Notes: generated from the sequence alone by a model not told the origin. 46,973 nt of DNA from Pseudomonadota bacterium (GCA_023386795.1 JAEWJB010000016.1:1-46973); one strand, 5' to 3'. Positions 16,059 through 24,664 are shown, counted from the stretch's first letter. Program-made: numbers and translations.

Positions 16059-17026
16059 TGGACCGCTATGAACGCATCAATGCCCTGCATCGCCTGCTCA
16101 AGGCGGCCCGCTATCCGGTGACGGTGGCGCGGCTGCAGGATGAGCTGGGCTGTTCCCGTGCCACCGTGTACCGCGACCTGGCGTTCCTGCGCGACGCGCT
16201 GATGGCGCCGGTCGAAGGCGACGGGGAGGCGGGCTTCCGCTACCTGGCCGGCGAGAGCGACCGTTTCGAGTTGCCCGGCCTGTGGCTCAGTTCCGAAGAG
16301 CTGCATGCCCTGCTGGCTTCGCAGCAGCTGCTCGCACGTACCGGCGGCGGTGTGCTGTCCTCGGTGCTGGCGCCGCTGCAGCAGCGCATCGAAAGCCTGC
16401 TGGCCGCGCAGGCCGGGGTGTCGCAGTGGCCGGTGGACCGCGTGCGCGTCATCCCGCACCGTGGCCGCAAGCTGGACGAGGCCAGTTTCCGCAGCGTGGC
16501 CTCGGCGGTCCTGGAGCGCAAGCAGCTGAGCTTCGAATACCGCGCCCGCTCCACCGACGAGGCCACGCGCCGCACGGTCTCGCCGCAGCGCATCACCCAT
16601 TACCGTGACAACTGGTACCTCGATGCCTGGGATCACGGCCGCGAAGGCGTGCGCAGCTTCGCGGTGGACCGCATCAACCACGCGCGCCTGCTCGACGAGC
16701 CGGCGCGCGACGTGCCCGACAGCGAGCTGGACGACCAGCTCGCCGCGTCCTACGGCATCTTCTCCGGCGCGCCCAAGGGCTGGGCGACGATCCTCTTCAG
16801 CGCCAAGGCCGCGCGCTGGGTGGCCGACGAGCATTGGCACTCCAAGCAGCAGGGGCGCTTCCTGCCTGACGGGCGCTACGAGCTGAAACTGCCTTACAGC
16901 GTTTCGCGCGAGCTGCTGATGGACGTGCTGCACTACGGCTCGGATGCCGAGATCATCGAGCCGAAGTCGCTGCGCGAACAGGCCAAGGCACTGCTCGCGC
17001 TGGCCCTGAGCAACTACGAGGATTGA
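16058..17026 (+). CDS. WYL-domain transcriptional regulator (YafY family)
   Basis: A 322-residue DNA-binding regulator. A DeoR-like winged helix lies at about residues 3-55 (INALHRLLKAARYPVTVARLQDELGCSRATVYRDLAFL), and a WYL domain lies at about 140-220, with the signature NWYLDAWDH and FAVDRINHARLL. A WCX-like C-terminal region has VLHYGSDAEIIEPKSLREQ. WYL domains are thought to bind nucleic acid or nucleotide ligands, and such regulators control DNA damage, defence or metabolic genes. No obvious target lies beside it: the LolA-like gene is divergent and the lipocalin gene convergent. The start ATG 16058 has a -10-like box 6 nt upstream. The ligand and regulon are unknown. Confidence 0.88.
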   Translation: MDRYERINALHRLLKAARYPVTVARLQDELGCSRATVYRDLAFLRDALMAPVEGDGEAGFRYLAGESDRFELPGLWLSSEELHALLASQQLLARTGGGVLSSVLAPLQQRIESLLAAQAGVSQWPVDRVRVIPHRGRKLDEASFRSVASAVLERKQLSFEYRARSTDEATRRTVSPQRITHYRDNWYLDAWDHGREGVRSFAVDRINHARLLDEPARDVPDSELDDQLAASYGIFSGAPKGWATILFSAKAARWVADEHWHSKQQGRFLPDGRYELKLPYSVSRELLMDVLHYGSDAEIIEPKSLREQAKALLALALSNYED

Positions 17027-17030
17027 GCGC

Positions 17031-17049
17031 GGCGCCCGCGTGGGGCGCC
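17031..17049. terminator. Hairpin between the convergent WYL and lipocalin genes
   Basis: GGCGCCC (17031-17037) pairs with GGGCGCC (17043-17049) around a 5-nt loop. No T-tract follows on either strand, so this is a possible rather than certain terminator. Confidence 0.35.
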
Positions 17050-17060
17050 GATGCGGCGCC

Positions 17061-17630
17061 TCAGCGCTTGTTGGGGACTTCGAAGCCGAGCTTGTCCACC
17101 TGCTCGCGCTTCTGCGGCACGCGCTTGAGCTTGTCGGTGTACACGCCGTAGTCGTCGCGCAACTTGGCCACCAGCGTACGGTACTGCTCGTTGTCCATGT
17201 CCGGGGAGCGGGCGAAGATCCACGCCAGGTCGCGCCCCGGCCAGGAGATCAGCATCCAGGAGTAATCCGGCGCCACTTCCAGGATGCGCTGCTTGGTCGG
17301 GATGATCTTGTAGAACCACACCCGCCAGTCATAGTTGCCGCTGTCCTCGTCCACCGAGGCGCGCGCGGTCTTTTCCTGTTCCGGTTCGCCGAAGCCCTCG
17401 CGGTAGACATAGCGGATGCCCAGCGAGTTGTTGTCGCGCAGGGTGTATTCGTCGCGGCTGGCAACGTGCCCGCGCTCGACGGGGTTGGGGATGCGGGCGA
17501 TGACGTACCAGGTGCCGGCCAGTCGCGGCAGTTCCAGCGGCGGGCGTTCGGCGGCGGGGGGTTGGCGAGCCACGGCCGGGGCGGCCAGACCGATCAGGAA
17601 CGCTAGGGCTAGGGTGGCGGTCAGGCGCAT
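17061..17630 (-). CDS. Bacterial lipocalin (Blc-like)
   Basis: A 189-residue exported lipocalin. The signal peptide MRLTATLALAFLIGLAAPAVA is followed by RQPPAAERPPLELPRL; there is no lipobox cysteine, so unlike Escherichia coli Blc it should be soluble in the periplasm. The family G-T-W41-Y motif (LAGTWYVIARIPNPVERG) opens the barrel, and later WFYKIIPTKQRILEV, YSWMLISWPGRDLAWIFAR and the LRDDYGVYTDKLKRVPQ end agree with the Blc family. Such proteins bind lysophospholipids or other hydrophobic molecules. It is convergent with the WYL gene and is followed by a GGCGCC hairpin. Confidence 0.88.
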   Translation of the reverse strand: MRLTATLALAFLIGLAAPAVARQPPAAERPPLELPRLAGTWYVIARIPNPVERGHVASRDEYTLRDNNSLGIRYVYREGFGEPEQEKTARASVDEDSGNYDWRVWFYKIIPTKQRILEVAPDYSWMLISWPGRDLAWIFARSPDMDNEQYRTLVAKLRDDYGVYTDKLKRVPQKREQVDKLGFEVPNKR

Positions 17631-17760
17631 CGTGGCTCGTCTTGGCTTGGCTGGCCTGCACGGTAAACGGGCAGGAGAGAACTTCGCGTCAATGGTAGGT
17701 CGCAATCCGTGAGATGGCGATGGGGGAACGTGCGCTTCCCGACCGGATTGGAGAAAACCC

Positions 17761-18078
17761 ATGCAGCGTCACGTTCCTTCGCCTTCGCAGTCCCCCGATC
17801 CGCGCGTGCTGCGCGCCGTGCGGCAGGTCGCCCTGGCCGGACTGGCGCTGGTGCTGGTATGGCCGGCGGCGCGCGGCTACAGCCAATGGCTGGGCTGGGG
17901 ACCCCTGTGGCTGCTGGGCATGCCGATGACCGCCTGGTGGGCGCTGTACCGCTTCCGCTTGCCGCAGTGGCGCATGCGTCGCATGCCGGGCGCGCGTGCG
18001 GTGCGGCGGGGGCCGCAGGCGCGTCGGCGGCCCGCCACCCGGCGTGGCCTGCCCGGACAGCCCGCACGCGCGGCCTGA
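17761..18078 (+). CDS. Small basic membrane protein of unknown function
   Basis: A 105-residue protein with two hydrophobic segments (about 24-38 and 44-62) and a C-terminal tail of about 35 residues that is very rich in Arg (RMRRMPGARAVRRG, RRRPATRRG). GGAG lies about 8 nt before ATG 17761, which supports translation. It is divergent from the lipocalin gene. I do not recognise a family; a small envelope or nucleic-acid-contacting protein is conceivable, but the sequence gives no function. Reality as a gene is moderately supported by the ribosome site and the hydrophobic segments. Confidence 0.6.
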   Translation: MQRHVPSPSQSPDPRVLRAVRQVALAGLALVLVWPAARGYSQWLGWGPLWLLGMPMTAWWALYRFRLPQWRMRRMPGARAVRRGPQARRRPATRRGLPGQPARAA

Positions 18079-18157
18079 GCGCACGCGCCTTCTGGCAGGG
18101 GAGACGCGCGCCGGCGCTGTGCTAGGTTGGGGCAGTTATGTCCCTGCCGGAGGATTG

Positions 18158-20260
18158 ATGTCCAAACTCGCCGTTGCCTGCCTCGTCGCGGGCCTCGCCA
18201 CCGCCGCTCCCCTGACCGCATCCGCCAAGGAGGCTGCCATGACCCCCGACCCGTACGCCTGGCTGGAAGACGTGGAGGGCGCCAAGCCGCTGGAATGGGT
18301 GAAGGCACAGAACGCGAAGACCGAGGCGCGCCTGGCCGGCACGCCGCAGTTCAAGCAGATGGAGTCGAGCATCCGCGAGGTCCTGGACTCGGACGCCAAG
18401 ATTCCCGGCGTGCAGAAGATCGGCGCGTTCTATTACAACTTCTGGAAGGACCGCCAGCACGAGCGCGGCGTGTGGCGCCGCACCACGCTGGACGAATACC
18501 GCAAGCCGAACCCCAAGTGGGAAACGGTGCTCGACCTGGATGCGCTGAACCGCACCGAGAACGCGCAATGGGTCTGGCATGGCGCCGACTGCCTGCGTCC
18601 GGACTACCAGCGCTGCCTGGTCGCGCTTTCGCGCGGCGGCTCGGATGCCGACGTCACCCGCGAGTTCGACCTGGGCACCAAGCAGTTCGTGAAGGACGGA
18701 TTCTTCCGCCCTGAGGCGAAGGGGGCGTTGGGTTGGATCGACGCCGACACCGTGTACGTGTTCACCGATTTCGGCCAGGGCACGCAGACGAGCTCCGGCT
18801 ACCCGCGCATCGTCAAGCGCTGGAAGCGCGGCACGCCGCTGGAGCAGGCCGAGACGGTCTACGAAGGCAAGCCGGACGACATGTACATCGCCGCGGTGCA
18901 CGACGACACGCCGGGCTTCGAGCGCGATTTCGTCAGCCGCACGCTGGCCTTCTACAACGACGAGCTGTACCTGCGTGATGCCGCCGGCAAGCTCACCAAG
19001 GTCGACGCGCCGAACTCGGCCAGCAAGAGCGTCAAGCGCGAATGGCTGACCCTGGAACTGCGCGAGCCGTGGACCGTGGTTGGCACGACCTACGCGGCCG
19101 GCTCGCTGCTGGCGACGAAGTTCGACGATTTCATGGCGGGCAAGCGCGAGTTCGACGTGCTGTTCGCGCCCACGGACACGACCTCGCTGGCCGGTTTTTC
19201 CTGGACGCGCCACCACCTCGTGCTCAACGTGCTTGACGACGTCAAGAACCGCCTGAGCGTGCTGACGCCGCAGGACGGCCAGTGGAAGAAGAGCGAGTTC
19301 GTCGGCGCGCCGGCGTTCGGCACGCTGGGCGTGGAAGCGGTGGACAGCGACGACAGCGATGCCGTCTGGCTGACCGCGACCGATTACCTCACTCCGACCA
19401 CGCTCTCGCTGGTCGAGCTGGGGCGCAAGCCCGAGACGCTGAAGACGATGCCGGCGTTCTTCGACGCCAGCCGCGACACCATCGAGCAGCACTTCGCCAC
19501 CAGCCTGGACGGCACCCGCGTGCCGTACTTCTTGGTGCGCCCGAAGGACCTGGCGTTCGATGGCCAGGCGCCGACGCTGCTGTATGGCTACGGTGGCTTC
19601 GAGATCTCGATGACGCCGGGCTATTCCGGCGGCCTGGGCCGTGCGTGGCTGGAGAAGGGCGGCGTGTACGTGGTCGCCAACATCCGCGGCGGTGGCGAGT
19701 ACGGGCCGCGCTGGCACCAGGCGGCACTGAAGCAGAACCGCCACAAGGCCTACGAGGACATGGCGGCGGTGGCGCAGGACCTGGTCACGCGCAAGATCAC
19801 CTCCCCGCAGCACCTGGGCGTGCAAGGTGGCAGCAATGGCGGACTGATGACGGGCAACATGCTCACCCAGTACCCGCAGCTGTTCGGTGCGGTGGTGGTG
19901 CAGGTGCCGCTGCTGGACATGAAGCGCTACAACCACCTGCTGGCCGGTGCGTCATGGATGGCCGAGTACGGCAACCCGGACACGGATGACTGGAAGTTCA
20001 TCCAGACCTTCTCGCCCTACCACCTGTTCGATGCCAAGAAGCAGTATCCGCCGGTGATCTTCCTGACCTCCACGCGCGATGACCGCGTGCATCCGGGCCA
20101 TGCGCGCAAGATGGCGGCCAAGATGATCGATGCGAAGAAGGACGTGACCTACTACGAGAACATCGAGGGCGGCCACGGTGGCGCGGCGAACAATGCGCAG
20201 CAGGCGCATATGTCGGCGCTGGCTTACAGCTTCCTGTGGGAGCGGTTGGGCGGGAAGTAA
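18158..20260 (+). CDS. Prolyl oligopeptidase family serine peptidase (S9A), exported
   Basis: A 700-residue exported peptidase. The signal peptide MSKLAVACLVAGLATAAPLTASA precedes DPYAWLEDVEG, the usual entry to the S9A beta-propeller domain (about 30-400). The catalytic alpha/beta-hydrolase domain has LLYGYGGFEISMTPGYS, VVANIRGGGEYGP, the nucleophile QGGS559NGG, an acid in TSTRDDRVHP and His in IEGGHGG, a full triad. It should cut short peptides after Pro in the periplasm. ATG 18158 has GGAGG 7 nt upstream. The second S9A member lies 1.7 kb further on, past an aminotransferase on the other strand. A 419-bp fold-back region follows. Confidence 0.93.
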   Translation: MSKLAVACLVAGLATAAPLTASAKEAAMTPDPYAWLEDVEGAKPLEWVKAQNAKTEARLAGTPQFKQMESSIREVLDSDAKIPGVQKIGAFYYNFWKDRQHERGVWRRTTLDEYRKPNPKWETVLDLDALNRTENAQWVWHGADCLRPDYQRCLVALSRGGSDADVTREFDLGTKQFVKDGFFRPEAKGALGWIDADTVYVFTDFGQGTQTSSGYPRIVKRWKRGTPLEQAETVYEGKPDDMYIAAVHDDTPGFERDFVSRTLAFYNDELYLRDAAGKLTKVDAPNSASKSVKREWLTLELREPWTVVGTTYAAGSLLATKFDDFMAGKREFDVLFAPTDTTSLAGFSWTRHHLVLNVLDDVKNRLSVLTPQDGQWKKSEFVGAPAFGTLGVEAVDSDDSDAVWLTATDYLTPTTLSLVELGRKPETLKTMPAFFDASRDTIEQHFATSLDGTRVPYFLVRPKDLAFDGQAPTLLYGYGGFEISMTPGYSGGLGRAWLEKGGVYVVANIRGGGEYGPRWHQAALKQNRHKAYEDMAAVAQDLVTRKITSPQHLGVQGGSNGGLMTGNMLTQYPQLFGAVVVQVPLLDMKRYNHLLAGASWMAEYGNPDTDDWKFIQTFSPYHLFDAKKQYPPVIFLTSTRDDRVHPGHARKMAAKMIDAKKDVTYYENIEGGHGGAANNAQQAHMSALAYSFLWERLGGK

Positions 20261-20313
20261 TTTCTTGGTCTTGTTTCCTGGGTGAGGCGCGGCTGTTTGG
20301 TTCTGGTCGCGCG

Positions 20314-20430
20314 GCATCCGGGGGGCAGGCCATGTCGGGGGACGCCCGAAAGCGGCCATCCATGGCCTCGGGGCTCGGTCGGCGACATCCTGTCGCCTCA
20401 CGCCCCCGACATGGCCTGCCCCCCGGATGC
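20314..20430. repeat. 117-bp fold-back element with a 28-bp perfect inverted repeat
   Basis: The arms 20314-20341 and 20403-20430 are exact reverse complements over 28 bp (they begin GCATCC and end GGATGC). The 61-bp centre holds two more hairpins: GGCCAT/ATGGCC at 20354-20367 and GGCGACA-TCC-TGTCGCC at 20381-20397. The result is a long stem closed by two hairpins, like a cloverleaf. It looks like a dispersed REP/MITE-like element, but no transposase or second copy is in this window, so the class is inferred. Confidence 0.75.
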
Positions 20431-20458
20431 CCGACAGGCCCACTCGACCGGCAACAAA

Positions 20459-20564
20459 GTCAAAAGCCGATCCTCGCTTCGCGAGGAGTTCCGGCGTCAC
20501 GGCGGAGCACACTTGTGTGCTCCGTTTGTTTTTGTGCGAGCGAAATGCGGTGGCCGGTTTTGAC
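20459..20564. repeat. Second fold-back element containing an intrinsic terminator
   Basis: The arms 20459-20469 (GTCAAAA, one bulged G, CCG) and 20555-20564 (CGGTTTTGAC) pair over 10 bp. Inside are TCCTCGC-TTC-GCGAGGA (20471-20487) and a 10-bp stem CGGAGCACAC-TT-GTGTGCTCCG (20503-20524). The architecture repeats that of the first element 28 bp upstream: one outer stem closing two hairpins. Confidence 0.6.
20503..20529 (+). terminator. Intrinsic terminator downstream of the S9A peptidase
   Basis: A 10-bp perfect stem (20503-20512 with 20515-20524) on a 2-base loop is followed by TTTGTTTTT from 20525. It is about 240 bp after the peptidase stop and is nested in the second fold-back element. 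Confidence 0.6.
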
Positions 20565-20679
20565 CTTCGTCAGTCCTTGGAATGTTTCGGGTGGCCAGCG
20601 CCCCGCGCCCGGCCGCCGCGCGACGCACCTCGGCCGCCGTAGCCGATGATCGACATCACCCATCCGGCAGATCGCGTCA

Positions 20680-21873
20680 TCAACGAGCGGCAAGCGAACC
20701 CAGGCCACGTGCAATCCGGGCCACCGCCTCCTGCAACCGCGGCAGGCCCTGCGTATAGGCGATCCGCACATGCTCGCCCGCGCGATAGGCACCGAAGTCC
20801 ACGCCGGGGGTAAACGCCACGTGTTCGGTCTCGAGGAAATGCTGGCAGAACACCTGCGCATCGACCCCGAAGCCGCTGATGTCTGCGTAGAGATAGAACG
20901 CCCCTTGCGGTTCGATCTCGATGCGGAACCCAAGCGCCCGCAATGCCGGCAGCAGGTAGTCGCGCCGCGCCTGGAACTCCCCCCGCCGCTGCTCGAAGAT
21001 CGCCATCGCCTCCGGCATGAAGCACGCCAGCGCCGCATGCTGCGCCATGCTCGGCGCGCTGATGTACAGGTTCTGCGCCAGTTTCTCCAGCGCCGGCACC
21101 GCGCGCTGGGGCGCCACCAGCCACCCCAGCCGCCAGCCCGTCATCCCGAAATATTTCGAGAAACTGTTGAGCACGAACGCCTCGTCGTCCACCTCCAGCA
21201 CGCTCGGCGCATCCAGCCCGTAGGTGAGCCCGTGGTAGATCTCGTCCACCACCAGGTGGCCACCGCGCGCATGCAGGGCCGCCGACAATGCCGCCAGCGC
21301 CTCGCGCGAGAGCACGCTGCCGGTCGGGTTGGCCGGCGAGGCGACCAGCGCGCCCACGCTGTCCGCATTCCAGTGCGCGGCCACGTGCGAGGGCGTGAGC
21401 TGGTAATGGGTGTCCGGACCGGTCGGCACCAGCTGCGCGCCGGCCTCCACCAGTCGCAGGAAATGCCGGTTGCACGGGTACCCCGGGTCGGCCAGCAGCC
21501 AGTGCCGGCCCGGGTCCACCAGCAGGCTGCTCGCCAACAACAAGGCGCCCGAGCCGCCTGGAGTCACCAGTACCCGTTCCGGGTCGATCTCCAGTCCATG
21601 CCGCTGCCGGTAGAACCCGGCAATCGCTTCGCGCAGCGCCGGCAGCCCGCGTGCCGCGGTGTAGCGGGTATGCCCGGCCGCCAGCGCGGCCTGTCCCGCG
21701 GCGACCACTGGCGCGGCCGTGGTGAAGTCCGGTTCGCCGATCTCCAGGTGGATGACGTCGTGCCCCTCACGTTCCAGCGCCTGTGCCCGCGCCAGCAGGG
21801 ACATGACGTGGAAGGGCGCGATCTCGCGGCTGCGCCGGCTGTAACCGGCCTGGGATTCGGTGCGTGCATCCAT
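20680..21873 (-). CDS. Pyridoxal-phosphate-dependent aminotransferase, class I/II
   Basis: A 397-residue aminotransferase of fold type I. It has the substrate/cofactor signatures LEIGEPDFTTAAP, VTPGGSGALLLA (phosphate loop), ASPANPTGSVLS, VVDEIYHGL and the lysine that binds PLP in LNSFSK240YFGMTGWRLGW, then VRIAYTQG with the carboxylate-binding Arg. It resembles aspartate or alanine-type aminotransferases of uncertain specificity. I start at ATG 21873: TATCAT ends 6 nt before it, the leaderless layout seen elsewhere in the window; the in-frame ATG at 21891 overlaps that box but has GGAGG about 12 nt upstream, so six more residues are possible. It is divergent from an S9A peptidase gene. Confidence 0.87.
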   Translation of the reverse strand: MDARTESQAGYSRRSREIAPFHVMSLLARAQALEREGHDVIHLEIGEPDFTTAAPVVAAGQAALAAGHTRYTAARGLPALREAIAGFYRQRHGLEIDPERVLVTPGGSGALLLASSLLVDPGRHWLLADPGYPCNRHFLRLVEAGAQLVPTGPDTHYQLTPSHVAAHWNADSVGALVASPANPTGSVLSREALAALSAALHARGGHLVVDEIYHGLTYGLDAPSVLEVDDEAFVLNSFSKYFGMTGWRLGWLVAPQRAVPALEKLAQNLYISAPSMAQHAALACFMPEAMAIFEQRRGEFQARRDYLLPALRALGFRIEIEPQGAFYLYADISGFGVDAQVFCQHFLETEHVAFTPGVDFGAYRAGEHVRIAYTQGLPRLQEAVARIARGLGSLAAR

Positions 21874-21885
21874 TGCCCGATGATA
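21873..21885 (-). promoter_or_regulatory. Putative -10 element of a leaderless aminotransferase transcript
   Basis: On the minus strand TATCAT (bases 21885-21880) ends 6 nt before ATG 21873, with no ribosome-binding site between. It helps choose the start codon but is only a motif match. Confidence 0.35.
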
Positions 21886-21986
21886 GGCCATCGCCGATCC
21901 GCCTCCTCCGGCGCTTGCGGTCGCCGCGCGCCCCGCACAGACTCGCCTTCACACATACCTTGCTTCCCGAGGAAGGATCCCCACCC

Positions 21987-24170
21987 ATGAAGCCTGTCCT
22001 GCTGCTGGCCGCCTGCCTGATGACCCTGCCCGTTACCTCCGTCCACGCCGCCGAGCTCACCCCGCCCCAAGCGCCTCGCCACCCGCATCCGGTCAAGACG
22101 CCCTTCGGCGCGGTGCGCGACGACGCCTACTACTGGCTGCGCGACGACGAACGCCAGGACAAGGCGATGCTCGATTACCTCAAGGCCGAGAACGCCTACA
22201 CCGACCAGGTGATGGCCCCGCTCAAGCCGCTGGAGGACCGCCTGTACGAGGAAATCGTCGGCCGCATCAAGCAGGACGATGCCAGCGTGCCGTACCGCGA
22301 CCACGGCTGGTGGTATTACAGCCGCTACGAGGCCGGCAAGGACTATCCCATCCAGGCCCGCCGCCGCGACGGTGCCGGCGTGGACGCCAACAGCATCCAG
22401 CAGGCCAACAACGCCGGTGATTTCACCACCGAACAGGTGCTGCTCGACGTCAACCAGATGGCGGCCGGCAAGGACTACTTCAGCGTCGGCGACGCCGAGG
22501 TCAGTCGCGACAACCGCCTGCTGGCCTGGGCCGAGGACGATGTGGGCCGCCGCCAATACGTCATCCGCTTCAAGAATCTGGACACCGGCGAGGTCTACGC
22601 CGACCGCATCAGCGGCGTGTCCCCCAACCTGGTGTGGGCCGACGACAACCGCACGCTGTTCTACGTCGAGAACGACCCGGAAACCCTGCTCACCGTGCGC
22701 GTCAAGAAGCATGTCCTCGGTACCCCGGCCAGTGCCGACAAGCTGGTGTACGAGGAGAAGGACGACAGCTTCTACATGGGCATCGGCCGCAGCCGCGACG
22801 AGAAGTACATCACCATCGGCGTGGACAGCACCGTCTCTTCCGAACTGCGTTACGCCCCGGCCGCCAACCCGGAAAAGTTCACCGTGCTGGCCAAGCGCGA
22901 GCGCGACGTCGAATACGATGCCGACCACTTCGACGGCCGCTGGCTGATCCGCACGAATGCCGACGGCGCCAGGAACTTCAAGCTGGTCAGCGCGCCGAGC
23001 GATGGCACCTCGCGCAGCCAGTGGAAGGACTGGGTGGCGCACGATGAGTCGGTGTACATCGAAGGCTTCGAATCGTTCAACGGCTTCACCGCCATCGACG
23101 AGCGCTCCGGTGGCCTGGAGCGCATCCGCCTGCTGCGCGCCGATGGCCAGCAGGAATACGTCAAGGCCGACGAGCCGGCCTACTCGATGGGCCTGTCGGT
23201 CAACGCCGAGCCGGACACCGAGTGGCTGCGCTACGGCTATACCTCGCTCACCACGCCGTCCACCACCTACGAACTCAACGTGCGCACCGGCGAGCGCCGC
23301 CTGCTCAAGCAGCAGCCGGTGATCGGCTACGACCCGTCGAAGTACGTCACCGAGCGCGTGTGGGTGGATGCGCGCGATGGGGTCAAGGTCCCGGTCTCGC
23401 TGGTGTACCGCAAGGGCTTCAAGAAGGACGGCACCGCGGCGCTGTACCAGTACGGCTACGGCAGCTACGGTGCGTCGATGGACCCGGGCTTCAACCTCTC
23501 GGTGGTCAGCCTGCTGGATCGTGGCGTGGTGTATGCCATTGCCCACATCCGCGGCGGGCAGGAAATGGGTCGCCAGTGGTATGACGACGGCAAGCTGCTG
23601 AAGAAGAAGAATACCTTCAACGACTTCATCGACGTCACCCGTGCGCTGGTCGCCCAGGGCTATGCCGCCAAGGACCGCGTTGCCGCGTCCGGTGGCAGCG
23701 CCGGTGGCCTGCTGATGGGCGCGGTGGCGAACATGGCACCGCAGGATTACCGCGTGATGGTGGCGCAGGTACCGTTCGTCGACGTGGTCACCACCATGCT
23801 CGACCCGACCATCCCGCTCACCACCAACGAATACGACGAGTGGGGCAACCCCGAGCAGAAGCAGTACTACGACTACATGCTCTCCTACTCGCCGTACGAC
23901 AACGTCACCCGCCAGGCGTATCCGGCGCTGTTCGTCGGCACCGGCCTGTGGGATTCGCAGGTGCAGTACTGGGAGCCGGCCAAGTGGGTGGCCAAGCTGC
24001 GCGTGGACAACACCGGCAGCCATCCCATCGTGTTCCGCACCAACATGGACGCCGGCCACGGCGGCAAGTCCGGTCGCTTCCGCCGCTACCGCGAGCAGGC
24101 CGAATCGTTCGCCTTCGTGCTCGACCAGCTCGGCGTGGACGCCGGCACGGCCGCCACTGCGTCTCCCTGA
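21987..24170 (+). CDS. Oligopeptidase B-like S9A serine peptidase, exported
   Basis: A 727-residue exported peptidase. The signal peptide MKPVLLLAACLMTLPVTSVHAA is followed by the propeller domain, which opens with TPFGAVRDDAYYWLRDDER, typical of oligopeptidase B (PtrB). The catalytic domain has LYQYGYGSYGASMDPGF, AIAHIRGGQEMGRQWY, the nucleophile ASGGS571AGGLLMG, a PALFVGTGLWDSQVQYWEP acid region and His in MDAGHGGKSG, so the triad is present. Oligopeptidase B cuts after Lys/Arg in short peptides; the signal peptide places this one outside the cytosol, unlike E. coli PtrB. ATG 21987 has GAGGAAGG upstream. It ends 15 bp before the DUF454 gene. Confidence 0.93.
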   Translation: MKPVLLLAACLMTLPVTSVHAAELTPPQAPRHPHPVKTPFGAVRDDAYYWLRDDERQDKAMLDYLKAENAYTDQVMAPLKPLEDRLYEEIVGRIKQDDASVPYRDHGWWYYSRYEAGKDYPIQARRRDGAGVDANSIQQANNAGDFTTEQVLLDVNQMAAGKDYFSVGDAEVSRDNRLLAWAEDDVGRRQYVIRFKNLDTGEVYADRISGVSPNLVWADDNRTLFYVENDPETLLTVRVKKHVLGTPASADKLVYEEKDDSFYMGIGRSRDEKYITIGVDSTVSSELRYAPAANPEKFTVLAKRERDVEYDADHFDGRWLIRTNADGARNFKLVSAPSDGTSRSQWKDWVAHDESVYIEGFESFNGFTAIDERSGGLERIRLLRADGQQEYVKADEPAYSMGLSVNAEPDTEWLRYGYTSLTTPSTTYELNVRTGERRLLKQQPVIGYDPSKYVTERVWVDARDGVKVPVSLVYRKGFKKDGTAALYQYGYGSYGASMDPGFNLSVVSLLDRGVVYAIAHIRGGQEMGRQWYDDGKLLKKKNTFNDFIDVTRALVAQGYAAKDRVAASGGSAGGLLMGAVANMAPQDYRVMVAQVPFVDVVTTMLDPTIPLTTNEYDEWGNPEQKQYYDYMLSYSPYDNVTRQAYPALFVGTGLWDSQVQYWEPAKWVAKLRVDNTGSHPIVFRTNMDAGHGGKSGRFRRYREQAESFAFVLDQLGVDAGTAATASP

Positions 24171-24185
24171 GCCGGGCGGTTGTCG

Positions 24186-24617
24186 ATGGACGAGCCGCTG
24201 CCCGGATCCCGCCAGGTCGCACCGGTCCCTCGGCGGCCGGTGCGGTGGCGCTGGGCCTGGTGGCTGCTGGCCTACGCCAGCCTCGGGGTCGGCATCGTAG
24301 GCATCTTCGTGCCGGGGTTGCCGACCACCGTGTTCGTGCTGATCTCGGCCTGGGCCGCCGCGCGCGGCTCGGACCGGCTGCACCAATGGCTGCTGCACCA
24401 TCCGCGCTTCGGGCCGGCCATCGTGCAGTGGCAGACCCACCGGGCGGTGAGCCGCAAGGCGAAATGGATGGCTACCGGCACGATGGCCGCATGCGCGGCG
24501 ATCATGCTGTGGTGCGTGCCCTCGCGCTGGGCGCAGGCATTGTCGATCGGCTGCATGGCGGCGGTGGCGATCTGGCTGTGGCTGCGCCCGGAGCCGCCGC
24601 CGGCCGCCGATGCGTGA
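24186..24617 (+). CDS. DUF454 (YbaN) inner-membrane protein
   Basis: A 143-residue membrane protein with three to four hydrophobic segments. The signature GIVGIFVPGLPTTVFVLISAWAAARGSDRLHQWLLHHPRFGPAI fits DUF454/YbaN almost end to end. The function of the family is unknown. ATG 24186 lies 15 bp after the S9A peptidase stop, so it may be on the same transcript. A TTG two codons upstream is less likely. The lptM gene begins 46 bp downstream with its own promoter-like box. Confidence 0.85.
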   Translation: MDEPLPGSRQVAPVPRRPVRWRWAWWLLAYASLGVGIVGIFVPGLPTTVFVLISAWAAARGSDRLHQWLLHHPRFGPAIVQWQTHRAVSRKAKWMATGTMAACAAIMLWCVPSRWAQALSIGCMAAVAIWLWLRPEPPPAADA

Positions 24618-24651
24618 ACCGGTCACGGCGCGACGTGCGCCGCCTTCTGGC

Positions 24652-24664
24652 TATACTCCGGGCA
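24652..24664 (+). promoter_or_regulatory. Putative -10 element of a leaderless lptM transcript
   Basis: TATACT at 24652-24657 ends exactly 6 nt before ATG 24664, the same geometry as before hemC and the WYL gene. The intervening CCGGGC has no Shine-Dalgarno match. Confidence 0.45.

Larger units (their letters stand above)
20261..20679. other. Intergenic region with two fold-back elements
   Basis: The 419 bp between the S9A peptidase and the aminotransferase stop (the genes converge) hold no credible gene. They contain two consecutive palindromic elements (20314-20430 and 20459-20564) and an intrinsic terminator (20503-20529). The remaining stretches (20261-20313 and 20565-20679) show nothing else recognisable. 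Confidence 0.8.
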
